This document shows positions 22,041 through 33,424 of a DNA stretch of 64,000 nt, one piece after another. This stretch comes from Allolobophora icterica (lineage: Eukaryota > Annelida > Clitellata > Crassiclitellata > Lumbricidae). The notes under the pieces were generated by a model. The model worked only from the letters and a program-made list of their open reading frames with translations. It made no database searches and was not told where the DNA came from. Position numbers and translations under genes: made by a program. How positions within the stretch are numbered: position 1 is the stretch's first letter; every line of letters begins with the position of its first letter. Where the stretch lies: positions 7,144,736 through 7,208,735 of the forward strand of contig OY744611.1 of NCBI GenBank assembly GCA_963556255.1, read 5' to 3'.

Positions 22041-22283
22041 TCAATCTTGCTCAGAGCTATCAGGTTTGCCAAGATGATCACTTGATACACTTACGATATA
22101 GAACTGCCTTTCAAAAGCGATTGGCCAGGTCGTACAGATGTTGATCAGTTGTCGGTCAGTGTTGTCACCCTCTACAAAAGCTGTGAAGTTCACTGGTTGG
22201 TGTGCGAAGATGCTATCGGGGCCGCCAGCCAAAAACGCTAGCAACTTTTTCCTAAGATATCTCTAACTGCACGAGGCCTTCTG
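22041..22283 (-). pseudogene. Downstream part of the gag-like remnant (tentative)
   Basis: A minus frame (FLAGGPDSIFAHQPVNFTAF and onward to 22041) follows the gag-like segment at 23868-24318 once the inserted hAT element is removed. I do not recognise it on its own, and membership of the same retroelement is inferred from position. Confidence 0.3.
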
Positions 22284-22844
22284 CAGGGCCGGCGTCAGAG
22301 TATTTGGCGCCCTAGGCGAACCTGTCGCACTGCGGCCCCGGTAAGTGCGCCTCTGATAACTAATTAATATTAAATTAACTAAGTTAATATAACTTTCAAA
22401 CAGAAATGTAGCCGAATGCTGCATCTTTAATTTAGAATCGTCGATTCATTGTTAATTAGAATCATCTACGAATAATCATTACTTGTAAATAAAATAAAGA
22501 TATGGCACTTAATGATTTCTAAGTTTAAAAGTTAGCCATAATTAAAGTTATAGTCTGGGAACTGCAACAGCTATGCAGCCTATACTGTATGGTCTAACCC
22601 GTTCAATGGGAAATTAAAATGTAAATAGGAATATTAAATAATGAGATGTAAAGTGCACATTTTTCAATTGAACACTGTAACTCCTACGGCTACGTGTACT
22701 AAACCTAGTCCTCCATAGGCTACGTATACAAGTCCATACAAATATAATGTAGGCCTAATTTCAAAATTTTATTTTTCACGCTTTCTCTTTAGCAAATGTA
22801 GAAACGAGTTCCATCAGTTCAATGTCTCCAGCAAAATGGGGAGG

Positions 22845-23040
22845 GGATAGACTAATGGTAACACTCATGGCCAGGAGAGCAATTAGGTTCGCGGTTCGAC
22901 ACCCGTAACCCCCTCTTGGGCGGCGCCTTGCATGGCTGCCAAACCGTGTGTTTAATTAAGACCTTGATTGTACTACAGTCATGTTTCAATGTAATCTTGC
23001 TGCGTCTGTCAGTTTTAAATAATAAAGAATATTATATTAT
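22845..23040 (+). mobile_element. tRNA-derived SINE
   Basis: An RNA polymerase III promoter is visible: A-box-like TAGACTAATGG at 22848-22858 and a perfect B box GGTTCGACACC at 22893-22903, 34 bases apart. A short body follows, then an A/T-rich tail (AATAAAGAATATTATATTAT). It is nested in the hAT element. I could not name the family or read a target duplication. Confidence 0.65.
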
Positions 23041-23049
23041 ATCATGTTC

Positions 23050-23505
23050 AATTGATAGGTAGGTAGCCAGTCCAACAAGTCTTTCTGGCAGCATCGAGGT
23101 TAGCAAATATGTGTTTTTTTTATCAACTTCAGCTTCGACAAGCTTCTCTCACCATTAGCCACAGAAATTGGAAGTGTTAAGAAGATTCAGAGAGCAATAA
23201 CAGTGTTTGGGACACTATCTGTTAGTGTTTTTTTCAATATGTTGTTTAGTAGGCCTACATTATGTGGCGATGTAGGTCTACACCTTGCAACTCGTCTTGA
23301 AATGGCTTGCAGTTCACAACTCAGATCAACTGCATCAATATCTTTGGAGTCTCCATGTTGTAAAGCTGTCTCGAGGTTCAAGCAATGTTCCATTATTCCT
23401 TTCTTGCTTTATTCTGCAAACTGTGAACATCGTAGAGGAAACCAAACACCGAACCAATTTCTTGCATCAGCGTGAATCTTTCTTCAATGGATTGTATTGC
23501 CGTGT
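23050..23505 (-). pseudogene. hAT transposase C-terminal remnant
   Basis: The minus frame reads ERFTLMQEIGSVFGFLYD, then a frameshift, then HGDSKDIDAVDLSCELQA, SVPNTVIAL, stop, IFLTLPISVANGERSLSK and LKLI. The last block is the hAT dimerisation domain core. The RNase-H-like catalytic region upstream is not recognisable. Stops and frameshifts make it non-functional. It is oriented opposite to the SINE beside it. Confidence 0.85.
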
Positions 23506-23867
23506 CCAGAGGCGTCTACACCATAGAAACCTTGGAGCAAATGCTCCATACAAGAAATGGGGGATCTATCGGTGTGTGCCACCATTTTAGCGAGGGGGAG
23601 GGAAGGAGAAGAAGAGGGGAAACGAGGAAGTTTCTCCAATGACTTAGGGGGGATAGACGCCCCTGGCCGTGTCAAGAACGGTGAAGTAGGGGCCTAAAAG
23701 TTGACTTTGAATTTGTCTTTTGAATCCTGGATATTGATAAATGGTGGCAAAACGGCGGAAATGTTTTTTAAAATATTTCTTTATGCAGCTTTTCTGCCGC
23801 CCCAGAAATGTGCCACCCTAGGCCGCTAGGCGGCCGCCTAGTTCGCCCAGTGGTTAAACCGGCCCTG

Positions 23868-24318
23868 GTCTTCTGAATAAAATGGTGCGCTCCTGTTCGC
23901 ATGGGTAGTGAAGCTTTAGCGATTTTAATGTTTCCGGTGTGTCTGAATCCGGCCTTATCCTCTTTGCTGATGGAAACATTGTATGTCTAGTTTGTGGCAG
24001 ATGCATGGCTTCAAATGTGTTAAACACTTCGACTGGATCAGCTTTCTCTTCGCCATCGAACATATCCAATGCATCGGCACCTAAGCACGTGAGAATCGCC
24101 ATGGCTTGCGCATTTAGATGCGACTCTATTGCGTATTTGTCCCACCTTCTGTTTAATCGCTTCCAATTAGCGGATACATTTTCTTTCAATAGGTATCTTG
24201 GTGGCAAAATGGGCACTTTAGAGGTCATTCCCTCGCCGTCGGCCATTTGGGATTCATCGTTCAGGAGAGCTTTGAACAGAATCATAGAGTAGCAAATTAC
24301 AAGGATATTCGCAGTCAC
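23868..24318 (-). pseudogene. Ty3/gypsy-type gag fragment
   Basis: The minus frame contains PPRYLLKENVSANWKRLNRR, WDKYAIESHL and ILTCLGADALDMFDG, the conserved N-terminal gag module of many invertebrate Ty3-like retrotransposons. A hAT element interrupts it at 23868 and pol is not seen nearby. It probably represents an old, partly deleted retrotransposon. I saw no LTR. Confidence 0.65.
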
Positions 24319-24869
24319 AGTTCTTCAGAATTCATGGTTCTGTCTTCTAACGCCATAGAGCGTTTGTCTCAGACACAAAGTTAAGACAATGATAACTGTT
24401 TCAGAGACTATGATCTGATATTTGCTACACAAAGATCAACTCGTTTTTGTCAAATAACTGATGGAAAGATTATGATCTATTATTTGTTACGTAAAGATGA
24501 ACTCGCTTGCTTGCACTTGTGCCAGTTCTGAAAACCTGTTTGCCCTTTTTGGGGATCCCTCATACATTGAAACCCAGATAAGGGATCTTTTCTTAGACAC
24601 TGCTCCACAGACGAAACGAATGGCAGCTTTCATGTGTTCATCTCACGTCCCAGCGAATGGAGAACTTTTGACGACCCTCCTTTTCAACCATTCAGCACAA
24701 GTCGCTCACTTGTGAATAGCGCATCGCCCATAGAAATGGCGCCGCACAAATCATAGTGAAAATAGTAGTCATAACAAATGGGCTTAATATATTTGTAAAT
24801 CATTCAAACGCTGCTTCTAAGATGACAGTCATATACTTAAAATATCTATTTTTGTATCATATATGACAA

Positions 24870-24872
<3 letters not shown>
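24319..24872. other. No recognised gene; weak internal duplication
   Basis: TATGATCTGATATTTGCTAC near 24409 is echoed by TATGATCTATTATTTGTTAC near 24473, a diverged tandem copy. A plus frame at 24497-24715 is not recognised. The stretch lies downstream of the NHL exon and may include its 3' UTR. Confidence 0.35.

Positions 24873-24909
<37 letters not shown>
24873..24909. repeat. (TA)n microsatellite
   Basis: About 18 TA units in the presumed 3' UTR of the minus-strand NHL gene. Confidence 0.95.
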
Positions 24910-24912
<3 letters not shown>

Positions 24913-25006
24913 AAACGTATAAATGGAATTTCAGGATCGCTTAAATCGGAAAGATTAATAGATATATATGTTTGTATTTGTAAGAATGAGTTGATGAAAA
25001 TTAAGT

Positions 25007-25959
25007 TCATTTTCGACTTAAAGTGTAAATATTGACTCCATCTAAATATTCTCCTGCGACGATCAGTTCTGTCTTTCCTTCGTCGTAGCACAATCTGGAT
25101 GGCCCTAAGATCTTCAGATCTTCGTCTTCGTTTGCGGGACAAAGAATTCGATTCCATTTAAGATCGCAATCCAAGAGAATCACTCGACCGTTATCTGTAT
25201 CAGCCACAAACACTTGATCGTCTGAGTCGATTGAGAGATAACGAGGTTCATTCAGTTCTTGTGTGTCATATGAAGGAATAAAACGACGGATGACCATCTG
25301 TCCATCTCTAGTCAACTCACATATGCTACTCTTCTCTTTCTCTTCCTCTTTCTCCTCCTCTACCTCATCTTCCTCAGACTCCTCTTCGAAGGACTTTCTT
25401 CCACTTGACCCAATCTCTCCCTCCTCCTTTTCCATACACTTGTAAAGGATGATGAAATTTCCAACGGATGTTTCCACTGCATGATATACGTTCCCGATGT
25501 CTCTTGGGATCTGAATGGATCGAATAAGTTCTGCATCTGATCCGTAGATCATCAGAATGGACGATGAATCACTGACCACCAACAACTGACCATCACTGGA
25601 CACTGACAGAGTACCTGGCTCATAATCAATGGTCAGCCATTTGATGATTTTGTGTTCGTCATTTGTTTCTCTTGTTATCTTCCAGACGCATTTCTCTTCA
25701 AAGTCAGAGACGTAGAGACAATTTTCCTTCTCACTGGATACAATGTCCCAGGGATATTTAATCTCTTTTACTTCGATTGTCTTCTGAAGACAAAATGGAT
25801 TTAGATCCTCAAAGACATCAATTACTTTTGAAAACCGAAATGATCGAAAGATAACGTAGATTTCATTTCGCATTTTAGTCACTCCCAATACACCTCCTTC
25901 GCCTACTTCCTTGCTTTGGTTGATTCTCTCAGTGAAGTTTACGGAAATCGGACAAAGAA
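25007..25959 (-). CDS. Terminal exon encoding an NHL-repeat beta-propeller
   Basis: An uninterrupted coding exon of about 316 codons. The acceptor TTTAATTTTAG ends at 25960; the exon opens with two bases of a split codon (phase 1) and reads LCPISVNFTERINQSKEVGE. Blades follow: YPWDIVSSEKENCLYVSDFE, GTLSVSSDGQLLVVSDSS, VYHAVETSVGNFIILYK, LSIDSDDQVFVADTDNGRV and GPSRLCYDEGKTELIVAG. A highly acidic insert (EEESEEDEVEEEKEEEKEK) separates the third and fourth blades. The NHL fold is a protein- or RNA-binding propeller. The stop is at 25007-25009. The phase matches the donor of the exon at 32056-32424, so I place it as the last exon of that gene. A truncated relative lies at 209-682. Confidence 0.8.
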
Positions 25960-26314
25960 CTAAAATTAAAGCATATTAATATTCAAGTAATTGGCTGATA
26001 ACAATCTTTTATATTTATTACAATTCACTGCTAATATTTACTTATTTTTTCCAATTATTTCTTTTTTTCCTTTGTTTGTTAGATATAAAGTGCATTCTGA
26101 CAACTGTTTCCCTTAGACTCATGACTAAAACAAAAACAACATTATTACCTTAATGACAAATATTAGGCTACTCATTCATAATTGTTTCTGTTATTATATT
26201 TGAATTAGTATTACGTGCATTTGATATTTTTCCTCTCTAAATCTATTACTGTGTTTCTTAATTTTTCTTGTATTTTATTTTCAGCTCAGTGAACAAAATA
26301 ATTGCTCTCAGTAA
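25960..26314 (-). other. Intron
   Basis: AT-rich sequence upstream of the NHL exon acceptor, with nothing else recognised. Confidence 0.4.
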
Positions 26315-26626
26315 AGGATGACAACAGCTTCTTCGCCAATATGCGACTCTCCGACCTATAGTGAGGCTTCTCCCTCGCTAAATACAGAGATATATAGAAT
26401 GGAGCAGCTGTTGGGAAGGATGCGACGAAGCGCCCTGTTCCCTTCTTCGGATCACGGAGTAAAGGTCCTGGCAGTGATTTGGATGAATGCCTGTTCAAAG
26501 CTATCTTGACTAATCCATCACATGTCCTCGGCTCCGCACTTTCCAGCTACCCGACAAAATCATTACCATCTCTGCTCCCGGTCCCGTGATTTCAAATTGC
26601 CCTCCAAAGACACTGAGAGCATTTAA

Positions 26627-28391
26627 CCCGTTAATGACCACTTTTTATTCAGTGGCCAGATTTTGATGTTCTTTTGCACTTTGAGTCCTTGTAATAAAAG
26701 TACACTAGGGCCAAAAATTTGAAAACATATCTTTGTTGGTTGCAGAGATATTTAGGTGTCCTTTTAAAAGGACGCTGAGCACATACGAGTCAAAACGCTA
26801 CTAAGAATCAACTGTGTTGTTATATAGCATTTCATAGTAATAGAAACAGCTGTACAATGACAAAGCAAAAATAATACATATCGCGATGTCTTAGTATCAT
26901 AGTGCCAATGTCGTTTGATGTAAAAAAAAAAGTAAGCAAGCATATTCTTTATTACCCAGTTGCGAACAGCATTCTGGGGGAACACACGTTATGCGACAAA
27001 ATCATAAAGCATACGAATTGTCAGGATCTGACGGCAGTGAATACTGGCAAAGTCCAATGTCTCAGCTTTCAACATGGTGTGATGGTGATATTTTAGTGCA
27101 TTGACTGTGGAAGGCAGCAAAGCAGTCAACATGTAAAGAGGATATTTACTACACGTCTGTGAAACTTTCTTGCCACAATGTCCACACATCCTCTGCTTTG
27201 GAATGCTTTCAACGGTGTAATCCATGTGGTCATATCTCACCTCTGGCAGCACTCACTTCCTCTGCAGTATACAGGCTCCATGCTCCGTTCTGAGCGGGTT
27301 GAGTATTTCAGAAGATATGCATTGACAGTGCGCCGTGTACATTCCAAGAGATCAAGTTCCTCAGTTGCACTGGAATGACCATGTCTATAGAGCATCCAAG
27401 CGTTGCTAACGGATGCACTGACCAAGAAGCTGAAGACATGGCCACCACGTCTTAGTGCGTATAGAGATCCGGTAGGTTGCAATGTTTTGGTCAGCACGGT
27501 CGACGCCAACCATGAATCTGTTAATATTTATATAGCGCCCCTTCTGTAGGCACTGACCACATTTAGCTGAGGGACAGAGATGGCCTTCTTGTCGTTGTTT
27601 GACCAACGCCATGCTTGACCTAGTGGTGCTGCAGAATGACAGTTTGATGCCAGTGTAACAATGTTCCTGTCGTGCCACTGAACTAAGGTGACCTCGACAA
27701 AGCAATGTGGGGCCGTCTCGGTGGCTGGGCTTCTATCTGGAATGGAGTCTCCTCGAAGCTGCGTGTCCAGCATAGGGATAATTCATGTACTTTTTATCAG
27801 CGTTTGAAAACTCTTCTTTTTCGGCGGGGCTGGGCTGGGAGTAGATATCTTGAAGGGGCGCTATATAAATTTATTGAATAAATTAATGAATGAAAATAAG
27901 ATTCAAAATTTGGGGCATAAATAAGGATGAGTAACTAAAACGTAAGCCTGTCAGTGATGATTTGCACACTGAACCAAAACCGAAATTACGGTACCATATG
28001 TGCTCAGCGTCCTTTTAAAAGGACGGCAAGTTTTCGTCAAAAATTTCCAAAATGAAAAAACTGTTTTTGGGGAAAATGAAATGGTAAAGGAATGCAGTCA
28101 TATAATAGCTACTTAAAACTACAAAGAAAAATATTTGATATAATAGTTGAATAGTAAAAATAAATTTCCATTTCTTTTTGATGGGCGGCATTTCTGGACC
28201 CCAAAATTTCACAACTTTGAGTGTTAAAAACACAAACAAAATCTAAAACTTCTGTAAATTTTTGCAAGGATATTTGTTTAACAACATCAGTGGGACGCCA
28301 GAAAACAAAAATTATGAAATAATTTGATGTGATCTAAAAAATAAGTAAGTAAATATAACTGTCCTTTTAAAAGGACGCGGTCATTAACGGG
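26627..28391. mobile_element. piggyBac element with degraded transposase
   Basis: TTAA at 26623-26626 and 28392-28395 flanks the inverted ends CCCGTTAATGACC (13 bp). The self-complementary 16-mer GTCCTTTTAAAAGGAC occurs at about 26758, 28009 and 28361, presumably as subterminal transposase sites. A minus-strand transposase remnant fills 27060-27773. Length is 1765 bp, short of an autonomous element. Confidence 0.93.
27060..27773 (-). pseudogene. piggyBac transposase, C-terminal half, frameshifted
   Basis: Across several minus frames the order is VTLVQWHDRNIVTLASN, then ININRFMVGVDRADQNIATY and RISIRTKTWWP, then VSNAWMLYRHGHS, then KQRMCGHCGKKVSQTC. This matches the transposase region holding the third catalytic aspartate (in the MVGVD motif), the KWWP-type block and the C-terminal cysteine-rich domain. 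The first two catalytic aspartates are not found. At least three frameshifts separate the segments. The assignment agrees with the TTAA-flanked ends around it. Confidence 0.88.
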
Positions 28392-28989
28392 TTAACTGGC
28401 TATTCGTCTGCAATTGTCTGTTAATCTCATTTTAATCAATATTCGTTTTTTCAAAGAGTACAGACTGACACATACTTGCAACTTGTTTACATATAAAGGT
28501 TAAGATAATTGACACTAACTGATTAATATTATGTCCTTCAAAAGGACACGTGATATAAAGTTGTGATCGTCTTTGGAGGGCAATTTGAAATCACGGGACC
28601 GGGAGCAGAGATGGTAATGATTTTATCCGATAGTTGGAAATTGCGGGCCTAGGACATGCGATGCCCTTAATCAAGATAGCTTTGAACAGGCATTTATCCG
28701 CCATCACAGCGAGGACCTCTGCTCCAGGAGCCGAATAAGGGAGTAGGCAGCTTCGGCGCATGCTTCCCAACAGCTGCTCCATTCTATATTAATATTTGGC
28801 GAGGGCGAAGCCTCACTAGGCCGGGAAGGCCTACATTAGCGAAACAACTGTTGTCATCCTTGCCACATCCTCCAGGGCCCCATTATCGCAAGTTAGATTT
28901 AGTCTAGAGTCTAGACACAACGTACTTTAGAGTACATTGTCCCTAGGTATGATGTAGGCCTACTCTACAGTAGGCTGTCCTTAGAGTGC

Positions 28990-29277
28990 ACCTCACATGC
29001 CACAGGGCGTCGCATTTCCACTGCCCGCGGTGACTTACATGTTCCTTTCGCTAGCACTGCAACCATGCAACAGCGAGCATTCTCCGTTGCCGGTCCCACT
29101 ATCTGGAATGGCCTTCCTCTCGAGCTGCGGTCTCTTCCTCGAGACCCGTCCACCTCTTTACATGTATTCTCTGCTCTTAAGCCCGTTCTCTTTCGTCGAG
29201 GTTGGGCTGGGAGCGCCTCTGAATAGTTGCCTTGAAGAGCACGCTACATAAATGTCTAGTTGATTGATTGATTTCAT
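28990..29277 (+). pseudogene. CR1/L2-like LINE C-terminus with (ATTG)n tail
   Basis: The frame reads MQQRAFSVAGPTIWNGLPLE, LRSLPRD and VLFRRGWAGSASE, the end of the RT C-terminal domain. The 3' end has GGGAGCGCCTCTGAATAG and a GATTGATTGATT tail. The short 3' end resembles the LINEs at 47.7-49.1 and 54.1-56.5 kb. Confidence 0.8.
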
Positions 29278-29379
29278 ACTCTAGAGTGCAGCTAAAGCCA
29301 GTTAGCGCGTATATTTATATGAAGCGCAAGAGGAGAGTGCCTCATCAAGGTGACTCGCGGTGCTGAGTTCTGATCTTAT

Positions 29380-30660
29380 GGTTACATCCAGCATACGGAC
29401 AACGCCCATCCGCTCAGCTCCTGGGATAATCTGTGGGATGGGGGCGATCTCCGCCTCTTAACAGAGACAATCAGCCCGAGGGTCTTATATGGGTTTAGTT
29501 TGAGGTTGTTGTCAGCCCAGGTGGACTCCCCTACAGCTGTGGATAAATGAGAGGAGCCTACCAGTAGACAGACCTGCATATTTAACCAAGTGACTGTATG
29601 GAGGTCCAAATACGTAACCACAAGGGATGCTGGATCAACCGCCGAGCCTCGGATACCACTGGCATTAATAGATATATGTTCTGAGACCAACCCCTTGAAC
29701 TTGGTTAAACTGCCACTGTTACTAAAATAGTTGACCACACAGTAATAAATATGGTCAGCAATATCAGTAAGGCCAGATTTTGCATGAGTTGTTAGTGGCG
29801 GACAGTATCAAGCCGTTGAGTAACCCATTGACAATACTGCTACGAAGTCACTTGATTGTAACATGTTGGTCATGTGTAGGAGTAAAGCAATAATTGCTGC
29901 GGTTGTGGACCCAGCGGGCCTGAATGCAAATTTGTCATTGAATTTCTCTGAGAAGGCGTTCTCAATAAAGACTGGGTAAACAAATGAGTTTAGCTGAACG
30001 ATACTGGCACCACCGAGATAGGGCGATAGTTAGCCAGACAGGATGGCATAGAGATCTTAGGGGGAGCGTTGATGGCCGCAATTTTCCAATGGGTTGGAAC
30101 ATGCGAGTGCATAACTGGTCTATTTATAAGGTGCGTAAGGATGAGGGAGCAGACAAGAGCAAGGAGGCGCAGAAACCAAGCTGGCAGTTGATTTTGACCT
30201 TCAGCGGTGCACCTGAGGTGGTCAAGGGAGTAGAATACCGGACGGTCGGAAAGAAGTGGGACATTCGTGTTTGCCGTCTACCGGAAGGGGGGGGGTGAAA
30301 AGAGGATCATTGGCGATATAAGCAAAATGAGTATTCAGTTCAGCTGCGGTTACTCGACTGGATTTGTCCTTCAGTAGTGATCCGCGGGTCAGTTGATTGA
30401 CCCGACGCCAGAGAGTACTAGCGCCACGCCTTGAATCGAAATTCCTAAGGTCAGTAGCATTAGCTCCCGCGATTGCTTTTCCAATCCATACAGCTATTGC
30501 TGTGCCTCGTCCACTCGCCCAACCTCATAAGTCTGTTCTTACGCCGGAGGAGATATTTGATTTCCGGGGTGACGAATGCCGGGTCTCTCGTGGTAACAGT
30601 GGATATTTGAAGTCTATAGTATTTGTCCAACCAGGTCACCATGGTGCTTATATCAGCAGC
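29380..30660 (-). pseudogene. Non-LTR reverse transcriptase, heavily decayed
   Basis: Minus-strand pieces in order are TTRDPAFVTPEIKYLLRRKN, SRVTAAELNTHFAYIANDP, NDKFAFRPAGSTTAAIIAL, the GSAVDPASLVV block (the GIPQGSAVGPASF equivalent) and WADNNLKLNPYKT. These are the pre-RT linker, fingers and palm of a CR1-like RT family distinct from the others here. The YADD site is not preserved and frames change repeatedly. The reading direction is right to left. Confidence 0.72.
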
Positions 30661-31454
30661 TGTCTGTCGTGAAACTCAATGTTCAACTGCAAGTGAACGT
30701 TCATCCCACTCGCGCTATTCATCTCGCTGTCTACCTCTAGCTGCTTTTCGTTCTCGCCTCTTATCTGACTCGTTCTTTCCCTGTAACTGCCAGTTCAGCA
30801 GACTCGTTTTTCACCAGGAAGTATTCATCGCTTTTCATTTGAAGCTGTCATGTGATGTCAGTCTTACCTCACTGTCAATCTCCTGTTGACTGTGTATACT
30901 CCTGGTTTTCACTGTTTGTATGTCTCTCTGCCGACGTTTTGACTTCGCATTATTCTCTTTCTGTTATTTATTGAAATGTCCATATATTCTTATCTCTTTT
31001 GCAAGTCGTTTTTCTTTGACTCCTTTCCTCTCATCCAACGTTTGTGTATCTGTCTAATTTTGTTCCTGTTTTACTGACTTTCGATCTCACTGTAAGCCTT
31101 TTTGTTGCCTCTTAGCCTTTTCCACTTTAACCATTTGTTTTGGTTTCTTCTGATGTCTCGATGTCAATCATAGTAGGCTACCGAATCACAACTGAAGTAG
31201 CTTGACGATAATACAGCGCCTTGTAGAAACGACTCAGCAAATAAAGTTTCCTCTGTAGGCCAATAAAAGAATTTTGTTCAGCCTCTCTTTCAAATTCTCT
31301 ATCTTTATTCTTCTCACCCGATTCTTCTTTCCTCTCCTCCCATTAATTAAGAATAAGTTAAGGCAATTATTAATTCATTTTCTTCCTTCTGTGTTAAACA
31401 TTATAATTTACTCAAGATTCTATTCGAACAGTCATTACAAAGAGATGATAATTT
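30661..31454. other. No recognised feature
   Basis: A pyrimidine-rich stretch, presumably intron of the minus-strand gene. Confidence 0.35.
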
Positions 31455-31697
31455 GTTTGGTCGGGTATCCCTCCTTAGCGGGACTTCCATCCCTTTGGGT
31501 CACCCATGATTGTCATCGATAGCACCATTTCAGCATTCAGATAAGACGGAATATATCTTATTTTATTAAATCTAGATATACAGAAGTTTCTGTTCGTACA
31601 TGATCTGTATTCTTATGACTGATTGTTGTTATTGATTGCAATAAAGATATATTGATTGATTGATTGATTGATTGATTAATTGATTGATTGATTGACA
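31455..31697 (+). repeat. LINE 3' end with (ATTG)n tail
   Basis: CCTCCTTAGCGGGACTTCC, then ATCCCTTTGGGTC, and a tail of nine or so ATTG units match the 3' UTR of the LINE at 6487-8875. It is a severely 5'-truncated insertion. Confidence 0.65.
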
Positions 31698-32055
31698 TGA
31701 ATAACGTTCTTGCCTTGTCAGTTTCAACATTCTGGTGAATTATACAAGCGCTGTCTTGCATCTCTTAGTCTCACTCATACTAGGCTACATTAGACTGGCC
31801 TAAATATAGCGCCTTCTTATTACCTTTCTCAGTGGATAGGGGTTTCTTCTGTGACAGACATTTGTTCATCCTCTACTTCAAATTTTCTTATTTTTGTTTT
31901 CCTGTCACTAAATTCGCATAAATTAACGGCCTTTTCATATACATTTCAACATCTTGCTGTTTCTCTTTACTCTACTAAGGTGTGTGTTTCCATGATATAT
32001 AATTTTATATATGTTTTGAAATTCCTTTGCGATGAGTGTTTTTATAAGAACTTAC

Positions 32056-32424
32056 CAAGTGATTGCTTGAATTGATTCCTATCAATGTTGATTGCTATCG
32101 ATTGGATGCTGTCAGAATTAGATGGTTGAATATTTGCAACGTCAAATAAGACATATCTGAGATTATTCGATTCGTACAGCCTCTGAATATTTTCAAGGGC
32201 TGCTTGTGAATGACACCAGATCCAAACGACCACAGTCTGTCTGTCCACTTGAGAGTTCAGGATTTCAATGCCTTTCTCATTCAGTTGACTGATGAGTTTA
32301 TCCGCTAAGTGTGACCATGGTTTTGTTTTGTTTCGAATATCTTCGAAATTTTCATGGATGTTGTGTGTGTTCACTGACGTTGTACACTCTGCATCACGAT
32401 TTCGCATCACAACTTTTATTACGA
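32056..32424 (-). CDS. Internal exon, TRADD-N-like domain (tentative)
   Basis: A 369-bp exon with acceptor GTGCTTTTAG and a strong donor GTAAGT. Both splice phases are 1. The coding reads VIKVVMRNRD, a charged stretch, then QTVVVWIWCHSQAALENIQR and LYESNNLRYVLFDV, ending SIAINIDRNQFKQSLG. The pattern of a beta strand with a C-H/K-T/S turn, a helix with RLYES and a final IxIxxxxF strand recalls the TRADD-N-like domains of invertebrate death-fold proteins. That name is an inference from memory of the family. The exon at 61088-61447 is a clear paralogue. It sits between the CARD-like exon and the NHL exon. Confidence 0.6.
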
Positions 32425-33420
32425 CTAAAAGCACAAAGCATTTCAGATGTCTAACTAATTTCTTAGAGGTAATTTTAGTAAATTAATTGCAGTCGAATTA
32501 AATCAATTATTATGGAGTTACGAAGTGAAATGAAGATTATTCTGGAGGTTGTAGATACGTGACCAATGTGGACTTTAGTCTAATTTAAGGACCTCAAATT
32601 TAACGTGTGCAATCGATTGGTGAGATATTTAACAGGACATTAATCAAGTATTTTTAATGCGTCAATTTATGAATGGGCGTAAAAACTTAGATTCCAAGAT
32701 AGAAAATCTTCAACTGTCGATAGAATAAACTGAGGTAGACTACGGTCCCATTAAGATTAGGAACCATAAAAGCCAACACCAATGAATTACGTTTTCTTTG
32801 GATTTGGAACTAATGGCTGACAAGAGGAAGCTGATGAAAATGGTGACCTTGCAAGAAGAAGTGTGCGTGAAAAGCGTAGGTCCGCAAAGTAACTCGATCT
32901 AGTCCACGAAGCACACTGGAGCTGCAGATGATCAATGTTTTTTAATTTAATATATATATATAGTTAATACTGAAATTGTTTAAAGGCGTAGAGATACATC
33001 GAACTAATTTACTTATTAGACCCTGTTGCACGCCAGCTTAATTTCACTTTCTCCCACTTGAACTTTTCTTGAGAAATTACTCTTCTCGTGTTTCCCTTAA
33101 AAAGTGCCAGAATAGTTTTATAAGCTTAGCTTTCCTTAAGAATCTAAGGTTGCCATGGATGTAGCTTGCTTAATGTATAAACATTTATATGAAGCTAATC
33201 AAGCGACTATTTTACTAGTAGGCCTAGGCCTACCTAACACGATATGGGGTAACATAATAATAAAAGCTTTGTATACTTTAAACTGTCTTGGTTTCACTGG
33301 CAATCGCCTATGTCTCCGGGAAAAAAATCCTCAAGTTTTCACCACTATTAGTCCTATCTAACACAATAGAGGATAATTTATTATAAAATAGGGAATTACT
33401 TACTTAGGCATATATTATGG
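32425..33420 (-). other. Intron
   Basis: AT-rich sequence with a short (TA)n near 32950 and no supported element. Confidence 0.35.
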
Positions 33421-33424
33421 CCAT

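Larger units (their letters stand above)
22284..23867. mobile_element. hAT element with degenerate transposase
   Basis: CAGGGCCGG is present at both ends in inverted orientation, followed inside by GGCGCCCTAGGCGAAC-like and GGCGGCCGCCTAG blocks. Flanks are GCCTTCTG (22276-22283) and GTCTTCTG (23868-23875), an 8-bp duplication with one transition. A minus-strand hAT transposase remnant (23050-23505) and a SINE (22845-23040) lie inside. Confidence 0.87.
26315..28868. mobile_element. Foldback-like inverted duplication, about 300-bp arms
   Basis: Left arm 26315-26612 and right arm 28572-28868 are reverse complements at high identity. Shared landmarks are AAGGATGACAAC, GAATGGAGCAGCTGTTGGGA and TGCTCCCGGTCCCGTGATTT. 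A 1765-bp piggyBac element sits in the loop. Without it the structure would be about 790 bp. No target duplication was read. Confidence 0.75.

Noticed and set aside
31558..31761. Minus frame containing INQS repeats
   Set aside because: It is a translation of the (ATTG)n LINE tail.
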